Assembly: GCF_002259405.1 (NCBI RefSeq)
Contig: NZ_NPFW01000022.1
Location: 62,001-126,000, forward strand
Length of the DNA: 64,000 bases
Direction: 5' to 3'
Origin: Rhodococcus sp. 14-2483-1-2
GTDB lineage: Bacteria; Actinomycetota; Actinomycetes; Mycobacteriales; Mycobacteriaceae
The notes beneath the pieces were generated by a model. That model saw only the letters and a program-made list of their open reading frames with translations. It did no database searches and had not been told where the DNA came from. Positions 17,439 to 26,786 of this stretch are shown one piece after another. Position numbers and translations under genes: made by a program. Numbering within the stretch: position 1 is the stretch's first letter; each line of letters starts with the position of its first letter.

Positions 17439-19019
17439 ATGACCATGGATGTCAAAGACACACCCGCTGCAGGCTCCCCGTCCTCGTTCACCCTGTCGTG
17501 GTGGACGAAGGGCGACACCAACGCATTCTTCGGACTCGGTTTCAACATTCTCGTCAATGTGCTCACTCTGACGACATTGAGCATCGCGGTGGTCGGAATT
17601 CCAGGCAGTGACGTCCTCGGGACGCTGCTGCCTGCTCTCGGGATCGCCCTGATCCTGGGGAACCTGTACTACATGGTTCTCGCTCGTCGACTTGCCAAGC
17701 GCGAGAATCGAACCGACGTGACCGCGCTACCGTACGGTCCGAGCGTTCCGCACATGTTCATCGTCGTGTTCGTGGTCATGCTCCCGGTCTACCTGGCGTC
17801 GGGCGACGCGCTTCAGGCGTGGGCGGCGGGGCTCGCCTGGGCCTTCATGATCGGCATCATCGTCATGATCGGAGCGTTCGTCGGGCCCTACATTCGCAGG
17901 ATCACCCCGCGTGCGGCAATGCTCGGCACTCTCGCCGGTATCTCGATCACGTTCATCGCGATGCGCCCGGCCGCTCAGATGTGGGAGGCAGCGTGGATCG
18001 GATTGCCCGTTCTGGCCATCATTCTGATCGGCTTCTTCACAGACGTGAAGCTGCCCGGCAACATTCCGGTCGGGCTCGCCGCGCTCCTGGTGGGTACAGC
18101 GATCGGCTGGATCGGCGGATACATGTCGGTGCCGGACGTGACAGAGGCAGCAGGCAATATCGCGCTCGGCCTTCCCGACCTACGCCTCGACCTGCTCCTC
18201 GACGGTCTCGGCAACCTGGCACCGCTGCTCGCGACCGCAATTCCGTTGGGTGTCTACAACTTCACGGAGGCGATGAGCAACGTCGAAAGCGCATCCGCAG
18301 CGGGAGACAACTACAACCTGCGCAGTGTGCTGCTCGCCGACGGCTTCGGTGCGATCGTCGGCTCGGCGTTCGGATCGCCGTTCCCGCCCGCGGTCTACAT
18401 CGGCCATCCAGGCTGGAAGGACGCAGGTGGCCGGACCGGCTACTCGGTCGCGTCGGGCGTCGCGATCGGGTTGATGTGTTTTCTCGGATTGTTCGGATTG
18501 CTGGCAACGTTGCTGCCGATTCCCGCGATCGTCCCGATTCTGCTGTACATCGGACTGCTGATCGGTGCCCAGGCATTCCAGTCGGTGCCGAAGCTGCACG
18601 CTATCGCGGTGGTGGTGGCACTGCTCCCCAATCTCGCAGAGTGGGCGGTGGGTCTGATCGACAACGCACTCAGCGCGGCAGGCACATCTGCGACGGAAGT
18701 GGGAAGCGAGGCATTGGGTCAGGCGGGTGTCGTGTACGACGGGCTGAAGACGTTCGGGTCGGGAGCGGTACTCGCCGGACTGATGTTGGGCACCATCGTC
18801 ACGTTCGTTCTCGACAAACGGTTTCTCGCCGCCGCAGCAGCGGGTGGAGTGGCCGCGGCACTGTCGTGGGTCGGCCTGATCCATTCACACGAAGTGGGTT
18901 GGGCTGCCAATCCCCAAGTTGCCCTTGGCTATCTGTTCTTCGGACTCGTGTGTCTGGCGTACTCCCGGCTCGTTCCTGCCACGAATCCGACGAGCGAACC
19001 ACAACCGGTGGGGGAGTAG
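17439..19019 (+). CDS. NCS2/xanthine-uracil-type permease
   Basis: A 526-residue membrane protein with about twelve helices, related to xanthine/uracil and AzgA-like nucleobase carriers: RENRTDVTALPYGPSVPHMF, PLGVYNFTEAMSNVESASAAGD and GSAFGSPFPPAVYIGHPGWK. It is the last gene of the operon with the allophanate and biuret-type hydrolases, so its substrate is probably biuret, a ureide or a related ring compound. No nucleobase-degrading enzyme lies in this operon. It is followed at once by a strong hairpin terminator. Confidence 0.85.
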   Translation: MTMDVKDTPAAGSPSSFTLSWWTKGDTNAFFGLGFNILVNVLTLTTLSIAVVGIPGSDVLGTLLPALGIALILGNLYYMVLARRLAKRENRTDVTALPYGPSVPHMFIVVFVVMLPVYLASGDALQAWAAGLAWAFMIGIIVMIGAFVGPYIRRITPRAAMLGTLAGISITFIAMRPAAQMWEAAWIGLPVLAIILIGFFTDVKLPGNIPVGLAALLVGTAIGWIGGYMSVPDVTEAAGNIALGLPDLRLDLLLDGLGNLAPLLATAIPLGVYNFTEAMSNVESASAAGDNYNLRSVLLADGFGAIVGSAFGSPFPPAVYIGHPGWKDAGGRTGYSVASGVAIGLMCFLGLFGLLATLLPIPAIVPILLYIGLLIGAQAFQSVPKLHAIAVVVALLPNLAEWAVGLIDNALSAAGTSATEVGSEALGQAGVVYDGLKTFGSGAVLAGLMLGTIVTFVLDKRFLAAAAAGGVAAALSWVGLIHSHEVGWAANPQVALGYLFFGLVCLAYSRLVPATNPTSEPQPVGE

Positions 19020-19020
19020 G

Positions 19021-19058
19021 ACTTCCCGATGCGGGCCGCGTGGCCCGCATCGGGAAGT
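19021..19058. terminator. Bidirectional hairpin terminator
   Basis: Perfect 17-base arms (19021-19037 and 19042-19058) with a 4-base GCGT loop, lying between the convergent permease and carboxylic acid reductase genes. There is no T-run, as is usual for actinobacterial terminators. Confidence 0.88.
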
Positions 19059-19061
19059 GCT

Positions 19062-22000
19062 CTACCGCGTGCTCACGAGCTCGAGCGCCACGAGATCGGA
19101 GAGATACTTCTCGATCAACTCGCGCCCGAGGTGCGGAATATCCCCGACGGCCGAGGCGAACTCGTCGGCGGGCAGCATCGCCCCGGACGACGGGTGTTGC
19201 GGGTGTGCGTACGAATCGATCAGGGGGAGCAGCGAGTGCGAACGCTGCTTCTCCGGAAGAGCCTCGACTGCTGCGTTGAAACGCTCGAACCACTCGTCGT
19301 AGTTGTCGACTATCTCGATGTCGCGACCTGCGGCACGGATCCAATCGACGAACGTGTCCAGCGAGATGTCGTCGTCGTGTGGGTTGAGGATGTCGAAGGT
19401 TCGGTAGCCCGAGGTATCCCCACCCGCGATCGACGTGATGGCCGACGCACTGAAATCGGCAGGCAGTCCGTCGTAGTGGGCCAGCGGTCGTCCCTTCTCG
19501 TCGGTCGGTGCCCCGGTGTCGGTGGCGTAGAACGTGTGCGGAGCCAGACCGGTTTCGACGACCGACAAGATCAGACGCGTGAACACATCCGGCACGTTGA
19601 GCTGCCCCGTCCACGTGCTGTGCGCAAGAATCATGTCCGAGCGAAAGACCGACACCGGTAGGCCGAACTCGTCGAATGCGTTGCGCAACAGCACTTCACC
19701 GGCCCACTTGGAGTTGCCGTACCCGTTGGCGTAGGAATCGTCGACAGCCCGCGACGGGCTGTCCGCGCGAATGTCGCCGTTCTCTCGGAAATCCTCGACG
19801 CCCGCTGCGACGGCCACCGTCGACAGGTAGGTCACCGGCTTGACGTGGTCAGTGAGCGCCAGCCGGATCACCTCGGCCGTGCCGACGACGTTGGGGCCGA
19901 ACAGGTGCTCGTAGGGCAGGGCGTGGTTGACCAGCGCGGCGGGATGGACGATGCGATCGACCCGCTCGGACAGCGTCCGGAAGTCCTCGTCACCCAGTCC
20001 GAACCGGGGCGTGCCCAGATCGCCCGCCACGACCTCGAGTGCAGCGTCGGCCAAGGTTCGATACCGCTCCGACAGCTCGGCGTCTCCACTGTCGAAGGCT
20101 GCGTCGAGTCGGGCTCGCGCGTCGGAATCGGAGCGTCCGCGCACCAGGCAGACCACCTTTCCTCCGATCTCGGCCATGCGCTCGAGCCATTCCAGGCACA
20201 GGAAGCGACCGAGGTATCCGTTGGCACCGGTCAGCAGGACCGTGCTGGTCTGTTCTCGCGGGCCCGGAAGGTGGTGCGCGGCGTCGAGGAGGGCGTCGTC
20301 GAGGAATGCCGACAGCCTCAGGTCGGACGCCTCGGCGACGGTTGCGCCGCGACCGTGGATCGATGCGAATGTGGCCGTGTCGGAATCGTTGTCGCGGGCG
20401 GAGGAGATGTACTCGGCCAGTGCTGCCAGGTCCATGGCGGGCCCGGTGATCACACCGACCGGAACATCGACATCGTAGATCTCACGGAGGAGCGTCGAGA
20501 ACGTCAACGCCGACAAAGAATCTCCGCCCAAGTCGCTGAAGTGAGCATCGGGGCGAACATCGGACCCGGCGCATCCCAGCAGAGCCTGTGCGGCATCGCC
20601 GACCGTGGTCAGGACAGGGGCATCGGCACCACTGCGCCTGAGCTCACGCAGGCGCTCGTTCTGACCGGATTCGAGTTCTGCGTAACGACGCTCGAGTTCG
20701 TCTCCGTAGCGCTCGACCAACTTGGGTCGCAGTTGTTTGCCTGCACCGGACAAGAGCCCGTTCTCCTGTGTGAACGGCTGGTGCTCGACGGTCACGTCAC
20801 GCGGAATTTCGTACGAGTTCAGCGATTCCTGGCGAGCGATTTCTTGCAGCGATTCGATGACCGAACCCGCGGTTGTGTCCGGTCGAGCCGGAACGACGAC
20901 TGCCAGGAGATACGCCCGTTGACTGTTGCCGTAGAGGAATATCTGGTCGACCAGCTCACTGGTACCGAACAGCGCTTCGAGGCGGGCGAGGGCCACGAAC
21001 TCACCCTGGGCCAGCTTCAGCACGTTCTTGCGTCGGTCGACGTAGGCGAGTCGGTCCGGCTCGAGCTCGGCGACGACGTCACCGGTGCGATAGAAGCCTT
21101 CGGAGTCGAAGACGTCGGCCGTGACGTCCGGTCGCTTGTAGTAACCGGGAATGATGGACGCCGTCTTGAGCAGGAGCTCACCGCGCGGATGCGGTGTGTC
21201 GGTGGAGAAGTAACCGAGTTCGGGCACATCGTCGAGCTTGTATTCGATCACCGGTGGGCGTTGAACGACGCCGTCGTGCAACACCATTCCGGCCTCGGTG
21301 GAGCCGTAGTTGTCGCGCACCCGAATATCGAGCAGTTCCGAGACGAAGTCCTTGACCTCGGGAGCGATCGGTGCGGTGCCGACCATCGCTGCCAGGATAC
21401 GTCCACCGAATTGTTCGATCCTGTTGCGTTCGAGTACCTCTCGACGCGTGCTGTCGGCATCGCCACCGGCAGAGCGTTCGACCTCTCGGTCGATCTCGGC
21501 GAGGACGTTGTGCCGAATCATCTCGCACACCCGCGGGATCAGCAGGGCCATCGTGGGCCGAGCGAGCGCGAAATCCTCGAACAGGGTCGACAGGTCGCTT
21601 GCTCCTGCGAAGTGGACGGTGCCGCCGGCCGCCAGCGTCGAAAAGACCAGGCCGCGGCCGGCCAGATGGCTCATCGGAAGGTAGTCGAGGGTGATGACCG
21701 GGAAGGCCGGCCGGTCGCTGGCTTCGGAGGATGCTCCGGTGTGATGCCAGGCACCGGTCCATGCTCCGCACACGATTCGTTCGGTGTGCATCGCCCCCTT
21801 GGGGGTTCCGGTGCTGCCGGAGGTGTAGATCAGCGTCGCGAGTCGGTCGGGATCCTCGTCGTCCGGAAGCGGAACCTCCGGGAGTTGCGCGCCGTCGCCG
21901 ACCAACTCGGTGAGCGGCCGAACGGAGACTCCCACCCGGTCGGCATCGCTGCGCGCGGACTCCATGATCCGTGCATGTGCGTCGATCGCCCCGTCGTGGT

Positions 22001-22589
22001 CGAGGACGACGATTCGCCGAATGGACCTGCACTGCGTGGCGACCTGGACCGCGACGGACAGGTTGTCGACATCGGCTGCGAGGACGACAGGTTCGACCTC
22101 GTCGGCGATGGCCGAGAGCTGGCCCGCGGTGGCTCCGGCCTGCAACGGAACGGCAATCGCGCCGAGTCGGATAGTGGCCAGTTCCGCTACGACATAGTCG
22201 GCACTCGCGAATCCCAGCGTTGCGAAGAAGTCTCCCGAAGCGATACCGATTGCGTCGTGGGTCAGCGCCGAGGCGAGTGCACCGGCGTCGCTCCACGCCT
22301 GGCCGTAGGTGACAGTGTCGAAGCGGGGGAGCAGGCGAAGAGTGTTCTTGTCATCGATTCGTGCGATCTCTCGAGCTCGGCGGCCGAGGGCAGGCCGATC
22401 GGAGTAACGCGTTATGATCTCGGCGACCACGCGGGCCAGGTTCGGCGACAACTCCTGGGCGGCGTCGGCCACTGCGCTGTCCGGCTCTGCCGCTCGGAAC
22501 TCCCGATCGGACCGGTGGAGCTCGGTGAAGCGGTCACGCTGTCTGATCTCCCGCTCACGTTCGCTGTCGACGGCCAGTGTGTGCGTCAT
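19062..22589 (-). CDS. car: Carboxylic acid reductase (CAR)
   Basis: A 1175-residue three-part enzyme that reduces carboxylic acids to aldehydes with ATP and NADPH. The adenylation domain fills about 50-640, with the ATP motif LIYTSGSTGTPKGAM at 254-267. The carrier domain has the phosphopantetheine serine at about 691 in DLGGDSLSAL. The reductase domain runs from about 783 to the end (LLTGANGYLGRFL), with the YxxxK pair at Y957/K961. Length is that of the Nocardia and Mycobacterium enzymes. The carrier must be charged by a phosphopantetheinyl transferase; none is in the window. ATG 22589 is preceded by GGAGGGG. The gene stands alone between a terminator and a divergent promoter region. Confidence 0.95.
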   Translation of the reverse strand: MTHTLAVDSEREREIRQRDRFTELHRSDREFRAAEPDSAVADAAQELSPNLARVVAEIITRYSDRPALGRRAREIARIDDKNTLRLLPRFDTVTYGQAWSDAGALASALTHDAIGIASGDFFATLGFASADYVVAELATIRLGAIAVPLQAGATAGQLSAIADEVEPVVLAADVDNLSVAVQVATQCRSIRRIVVLDHDGAIDAHARIMESARSDADRVGVSVRPLTELVGDGAQLPEVPLPDDEDPDRLATLIYTSGSTGTPKGAMHTERIVCGAWTGAWHHTGASSEASDRPAFPVITLDYLPMSHLAGRGLVFSTLAAGGTVHFAGASDLSTLFEDFALARPTMALLIPRVCEMIRHNVLAEIDREVERSAGGDADSTRREVLERNRIEQFGGRILAAMVGTAPIAPEVKDFVSELLDIRVRDNYGSTEAGMVLHDGVVQRPPVIEYKLDDVPELGYFSTDTPHPRGELLLKTASIIPGYYKRPDVTADVFDSEGFYRTGDVVAELEPDRLAYVDRRKNVLKLAQGEFVALARLEALFGTSELVDQIFLYGNSQRAYLLAVVVPARPDTTAGSVIESLQEIARQESLNSYEIPRDVTVEHQPFTQENGLLSGAGKQLRPKLVERYGDELERRYAELESGQNERLRELRRSGADAPVLTTVGDAAQALLGCAGSDVRPDAHFSDLGGDSLSALTFSTLLREIYDVDVPVGVITGPAMDLAALAEYISSARDNDSDTATFASIHGRGATVAEASDLRLSAFLDDALLDAAHHLPGPREQTSTVLLTGANGYLGRFLCLEWLERMAEIGGKVVCLVRGRSDSDARARLDAAFDSGDAELSERYRTLADAALEVVAGDLGTPRFGLGDEDFRTLSERVDRIVHPAALVNHALPYEHLFGPNVVGTAEVIRLALTDHVKPVTYLSTVAVAAGVEDFRENGDIRADSPSRAVDDSYANGYGNSKWAGEVLLRNAFDEFGLPVSVFRSDMILAHSTWTGQLNVPDVFTRLILSVVETGLAPHTFYATDTGAPTDEKGRPLAHYDGLPADFSASAITSIAGGDTSGYRTFDILNPHDDDISLDTFVDWIRAAGRDIEIVDNYDEWFERFNAAVEALPEKQRSHSLLPLIDSYAHPQHPSSGAMLPADEFASAVGDIPHLGRELIEKYLSDLVALELVSTR

Positions 22590-22932
22590 GCTCGACTCCC
22601 CTCCGACGATGCGCACCGGAACTGCCGGGCGCTGTCGATTGTTCGATCAAATATCGTTATCAAAGGTAAGCATATGCCGATGAAGCTTCTTTCAATCGTG
22701 ATGCTGCTCATAGTCCGGTTCGCCGTAAATGTCTGCCCTGCTGCGGCTTTGGACGTCCAATCGATCAACAGCCCGCAGGCCGGACGGTCTGTCGCGATGC
22801 TCGGCGTGGCCGGCGAAACATGACTTGTATGGTGAGGAAAGTAGTCACGTGCGTCACAGCGCTCACGCAGGAGTGGAACCTCTACGGAACGACCCATGCG
22901 GCGGCGGTGCCCCCTCTCGATCGGAGAAGTGA
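22590..22932. other. 343-base divergent intergenic region
   Basis: This gap separates the carboxylic acid reductase from the acyl-CoA dehydrogenase and must hold both promoters. The AT-rich part at 22643-22700 is the likely promoter core, but no convincing -35/-10 pair stands out. The dehydrogenase has GGAG 7 bases before its ATG. A weak small ORF (22674-22823) is listed separately. Confidence 0.6.
22674..22823 (+). CDS. Doubtful 49-residue ORF with signal-like N-terminus
   Basis: Starts MPMKLLSIVMLLIVRFAVNV and continues CPAAALDVQSINS, so it has a short positive end, a hydrophobic stretch and a possible Ala-X-Ala cleavage site. AAAGG stands 7 bases before the ATG. Against it: an arginine breaks the hydrophobic core, and no family is recognised. 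It may be a small secreted peptide or chance. Confidence 0.22.
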   Translation: MPMKLLSIVMLLIVRFAVNVCPAAALDVQSINSPQAGRSVAMLGVAGET

Positions 22933-24729
22933 ATGTCGGACGTCCTCTCGCGACGCGACCTGGATTTTCTGCTGTACGAATGGCTGGACGTGGCGGCACT
23001 GACTGCTCGACCTCGCTTCGCGGAGCACTCGAAGGAGACCTTCGACGCGGTCCTCGACCTCAGTGCGGACATCGCCCGCAAACACTTCGCGCCGCACAAC
23101 AAGAAGGCGGACGCGCAGGAGCCGACGATGAATGCGGACGGTTCGGTCGAGCTGATACCGGAAGTCAAGGAAGCGCTCGATGTCTATGCGTCGGCGGGTC
23201 TGATCGCCGGGCAGTTCGACGAATCGATCGGCGGCATGCAACTGCCCGCGACCGTCTCCCGGGCAGCGATGGCGTTCTTCCAGGCCGCCAACGCCGGGAC
23301 GTCCTCGTACCCGTTTCTGACCATGGCCAACGCCAACCTGATCGCGACGTACGGCACGCCGGATCAGGTGCGTGATTATGTCCGGCCCATGCTGGACGGG
23401 CGCTGGTTCGGAACCATGTGTCTGTCGGAGCCGCAGGCCGGATCGTCACTGGCGGACATCACGACCAAGGCGGTACCGCAGGACGACGGTAGCTTCCGCA
23501 TCACCGGTACCAAGATGTGGATTTCGGGTGGAGATCACGAACTCACCGAGAACATCGTCCACCTGGTGCTCGCCAAGACACCGGGAGGCCCTCCCGGTGT
23601 CAAGGGAATCTCGCTGTTCATCGTCCCCAAATTCCTCCCGAACGGCGACGGAGGTACAGGCGAGCGCAACGACATCGTGTTGACCGGCCTCAATCACAAG
23701 ATGGGCAACCGCGGCACCACGAACACCCTGCTGGCGTTCGGCGACGGAACCCACTCTCCCGGTGGGCAACCCGGAGCAGTCGGCTTCCTCGTCGCAGAGG
23801 AGAACCGCGGATTGTCGTACATGTTCCACATGATGAACGAAGCCCGGATCGGCGTCGGATTCCTCGCGATCGCCCTCGGGTACGTCGGCTACTTGAAGTC
23901 GGTCGAGTACGCGAAGACCCGCACTCAGGGCCGACCACTCGGTGCCAAGGATCCGGCCGCACCTGCGGTCGCGCTGATCGAACACGCCGACGTTCGTCGA
24001 ATGTTGTTGGCGCAGAAGTCCTACGTCGAAGGTGCGCTGGCGCTCGGACTCTACTGCTCGCGTCTGGTCGATCATCAGGACTCGGCGTCCGACGATGCCG
24101 AAGCGGCGCGATCGACACTGTTGCTCGACGTACTGACGCCCATCGCCAAGAGCTGGCCGTCACAGTGGTGCCTCGAAGCCAACAGTCTCGCCATTCAGGT
24201 GCACGGCGGCTACGGATACACCCGCGACTACGACGTCGAGCAGCACTACCGCGACAATCGCCTCAATCCCATTCACGAGGGCACACACGGTATTCAAGGT
24301 CTGGACCTGCTCGGGCGCAAGGTGATCATGCAGGGCGGCGCGGGATTGGCTCTGCTGTCCGAACACATCGGAGAAACAGTCGAGCGGGCGCACGCTGCGG
24401 GCGGTGACGCTGCTCGGTACGCCGCCGAACTGCACGCACGCTTCGGCAAAATTGTCGAGGTGACCGCGGCAGTGTGGGGTACCGGCGACGCCGCTGTGGC
24501 GCTGGCGAACTCCACGGCCTACCTCGAGGCGATGGGGCACACGGTCATCGCCTGGATGTGGCTGGAGCAGTTGCTGGCGGTCGGCACGAAATCCGGAGAC
24601 TTCTACGACGGAAAGCGTTCTGCAGCAAGATACTTCTACGTCTACGAATTGCCGAAGGTGGATGTTCAGCTCGATCTGTTGGCGAGGCTGGACCGCACCA
24701 CCCTCGATATGTCACCCGCTTGGTTCTGA
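22933..24729 (+). CDS. Acyl-CoA dehydrogenase (FadE/DmdC-like)
   Basis: A 598-residue flavoenzyme, longer than the classic 380-residue dehydrogenases and of the DmdC/FadE5-like long type with a C-terminal extension. Visible marks are MCLSEPQAGSSLADI (FAD/substrate loop), ITGTKMWISGG, QVHGGYGYTRDYDVEQHYRD and the catalytic glutamate region NPIHEGTHGIQGLDLLGRK. It should introduce the 2,3-double bond into an acyl-CoA in the cytoplasm. The SDR gene begins 26 bases later, suggesting a two-step oxidation operon. The substrate chain is not evident. Opposite it, on the other strand, lies an aldehyde-forming carboxylic acid reductase. Confidence 0.92.
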   Translation: MSDVLSRRDLDFLLYEWLDVAALTARPRFAEHSKETFDAVLDLSADIARKHFAPHNKKADAQEPTMNADGSVELIPEVKEALDVYASAGLIAGQFDESIGGMQLPATVSRAAMAFFQAANAGTSSYPFLTMANANLIATYGTPDQVRDYVRPMLDGRWFGTMCLSEPQAGSSLADITTKAVPQDDGSFRITGTKMWISGGDHELTENIVHLVLAKTPGGPPGVKGISLFIVPKFLPNGDGGTGERNDIVLTGLNHKMGNRGTTNTLLAFGDGTHSPGGQPGAVGFLVAEENRGLSYMFHMMNEARIGVGFLAIALGYVGYLKSVEYAKTRTQGRPLGAKDPAAPAVALIEHADVRRMLLAQKSYVEGALALGLYCSRLVDHQDSASDDAEAARSTLLLDVLTPIAKSWPSQWCLEANSLAIQVHGGYGYTRDYDVEQHYRDNRLNPIHEGTHGIQGLDLLGRKVIMQGGAGLALLSEHIGETVERAHAAGGDAARYAAELHARFGKIVEVTAAVWGTGDAAVALANSTAYLEAMGHTVIAWMWLEQLLAVGTKSGDFYDGKRSAARYFYVYELPKVDVQLDLLARLDRTTLDMSPAWF

Positions 24730-24755
24730 GTCGAAAACAAGGAGATTCATCGAAC

Positions 24756-25517
24756 ATGTCGATCTTGGACAAATTTCGCCTGGACGGTCGCGTCGTCATC
24801 GTCACCGGTGCATCCTCCGGACTGGGCGTGGCATTCGCCAAGGCAGCCGCCGAGGCAGGAGCGGATGTGGTGCTCGCCGCACGACGAGTAGACAAGTTGG
24901 CGCAGACCGCCGAGTTGATCGACAGCGTCGGAGGTCGGTCGATCACGGTCGCCACCGACGTGGTCGACCCCGATCAGTGCACCGCGATGGTCGAGGCCGC
25001 GATGACGGAGTTCGGAAAGGTCGACGTTCTGATCAACAACGCCGGGGTAGGCACGGCCTACCCCGCAACCCGTGAGACACCCGAGCAGTTCCGCTCGGTG
25101 ATCGACATCAACTTGAACGGGTCGTACTGGGCAGCGCAGGCCTGTGGACGGGTGATGGCACCCGGCAGTTCGATCGTGAACATCTCGAGCATTCTGGGGC
25201 TGACCACCGCAGGCCTTCCGCAGGCGGCCTACAGCGCCAGCAAGGCAGCCATCATCGGCCTCACCCGCGATCTCGCGCAGCAGTGGGGCGCGCGAAAAGG
25301 CATCAGGGTCAACGCCATTGCGCCAGGTTTCTTCAAGAGCGAGATGACGGACTCGTACCAGCCCGGATACCTCGACTCGATGGCTCCTCGAATGATTCTC
25401 GGCCGCAAGGGCGATCCGGAAGAACTGGCCGCAACCGCGATCTGGCTCGCCTCGGACGCCGGGGGATACGTGACGGGTCAGACCATCGCCGTCGACGGTG
25501 GGATCACGATCACCTGA
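24756..25517 (+). CDS. Short-chain dehydrogenase/reductase
   Basis: A 253-residue classical SDR. It has TGASSGLG at 17-24 (cofactor loop), NNAG at 94-97, the catalytic serine in NISSI and YSASK at 159-163. The C-terminus VTGQTIAVDGGITIT is typical of 3-oxoacyl reductase and 3-hydroxyacyl-CoA dehydrogenase-like members. AAGGAGA precedes the ATG. It sits directly after the acyl-CoA dehydrogenase and probably acts on the same acyl chain. The frame is open upstream into the preceding gene, but nothing supports an earlier start. Confidence 0.9.
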   Translation: MSILDKFRLDGRVVIVTGASSGLGVAFAKAAAEAGADVVLAARRVDKLAQTAELIDSVGGRSITVATDVVDPDQCTAMVEAAMTEFGKVDVLINNAGVGTAYPATRETPEQFRSVIDINLNGSYWAAQACGRVMAPGSSIVNISSILGLTTAGLPQAAYSASKAAIIGLTRDLAQQWGARKGIRVNAIAPGFFKSEMTDSYQPGYLDSMAPRMILGRKGDPEELAATAIWLASDAGGYVTGQTIAVDGGITIT

Positions 25518-25523
25518 CGGCTG

Positions 25524-26786
25524 TCACGGCACTGCCGGGACAGCAATCCCCTCGCGGATGAGTCTGCGCGCGACCACCAACGCGTCGTCGGTGTCGAGTC
25601 CGGGCAGTGCATCCAGGCGGCACGGTGCTCCCCGGGTCAGCAGGTCGAGAGCGTCCGCGCACTGGAGCGGCATCGTCACGGTCTTGGCGCGCACGATCAC
25701 GGACACGGCATCGGCCGCTCGCACGACGCGCGCGAACACACCGGGCCGAAGTCGGATCGAGTCCTCGCCCCGCAACGCTCCCATCGCGGCGACGCTTGCC
25801 AGTGGGCGCACCGGTTCCGGTCGGACGAGATCGTCGTGACGATCTGCGACGCGTTCGGCCAGTCGACGTACTGCGTCGGGGTCTCGGCCGATCTCGTCGA
25901 GCGCCGCGCGCATGGCGTCCACGACTCGGTGGACATGCGGAACGATGGACTCCGGGTCGGAGTGGTCGAGGCCGGCGGGGAGGGGAGCACGCAGACTCTC
26001 GACGTCGCCCAGCGACTTCAGCACGTGGTGGGCGAGGTCGTAGTCGTTGTACGAGGCCACTCCGATGGTCAGGTGCACGGTGGTGTCGCCGAGTGCCTGC
26101 GCCGAGTGGATCCACCCGCGCGGTAGGTAGAGCACATCGCCGGGTTCGAGGACGATGTCCAGTTCGGGGGTGCCGAGCGCGTGTGCTTCGACGGCCGACC
26201 GTCGGTCCGACCACGGTTGGTTGTTGAGCGGATGCACGTGCACCGGCGAGTGAATGCTCCACCGCTTGGTGCCCGCGATCTGCACGACGAACACGTCGTG
26301 CACGTCGTAGTGCGGCGAAAAGCCCTGCGACGCAGCCGGTGTCACATACGAGTTGACCTGCACAGGATGGCCCAGCTCGCGGACGAGATCGCCGACGAAA
26401 TGAATGAGCGGCGGCCACAGCCGGTGCAGGCCCTGCAGAACCAGCGTGTTCCCGGCCGCGAACGCCGCCAACACAGCGCCCGAATCCACCTGATCGGTCA
26501 CCTCGGCTCCGAACCCGCCGGACGCCGTGAACTGCGTTCTGTCCAGCAGACGCCCGTCCTTGGCCATGCGCACAAACGGGGTACGTACACCGCGTTCGGC
26601 TATCAGCTCGTCCACCGAGTCGAGTGTCATCAGATCGTCGAACGATCCCGACAGCTCGGCGGATCGGGTGAGCTTGGGTGCGATTCCCCAGTGCTGGTCT
26701 GCGAACGTCCCGAAGTCGGTACCGGTGAGACGACGGAGCGCGGACCGATGATCCGATCCGCGCTCGCCGCTCGAGTCAGTGCTCAA
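25524..26786 (-). CDS. JmjC/cupin-fold Fe(II)/2-oxoglutarate oxygenase (ribosomal-oxygenase type)
   Basis: A 420-residue protein. Residues about 90-245 form a JmjC-type cupin: the iron ligands are H159 and D161 (SPHYDVHDVF) and H227 (LPRGWIHSA), with K174 in IAGTKRW as a likely 2-oxoglutarate contact. The C-terminal part (about 260-420) resembles the helical and winged region of YcfD/MINA53/NO66-type oxygenases, which hydroxylate Arg or His in ribosomal proteins. The TTG start overlaps the stop of the repeat-peptide gene as TTGA, so translation of the two is coupled, and the repeat protein is the obvious candidate substrate. Substrate hydroxylation is inference. Confidence 0.85.
   Translation of the reverse strand: MSTDSSGERGSDHRSALRRLTGTDFGTFADQHWGIAPKLTRSAELSGSFDDLMTLDSVDELIAERGVRTPFVRMAKDGRLLDRTQFTASGGFGAEVTDQVDSGAVLAAFAAGNTLVLQGLHRLWPPLIHFVGDLVRELGHPVQVNSYVTPAASQGFSPHYDVHDVFVVQIAGTKRWSIHSPVHVHPLNNQPWSDRRSAVEAHALGTPELDIVLEPGDVLYLPRGWIHSAQALGDTTVHLTIGVASYNDYDLAHHVLKSLGDVESLRAPLPAGLDHSDPESIVPHVHRVVDAMRAALDEIGRDPDAVRRLAERVADRHDDLVRPEPVRPLASVAAMGALRGEDSIRLRPGVFARVVRAADAVSVIVRAKTVTMPLQCADALDLLTRGAPCRLDALPGLDTDDALVVARRLIREGIAVPAVP

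Noticed and set aside
19845-22673. A very long plus-strand open frame (over 900 codons) opposite the carboxylic acid reductase
   Set aside because: It is a GC-bias shadow of the reductase codons: Gly/Arg/Val-rich, with no domain or ribosome site. Only its last 49 codons fall outside the reductase and are listed as doubtful.
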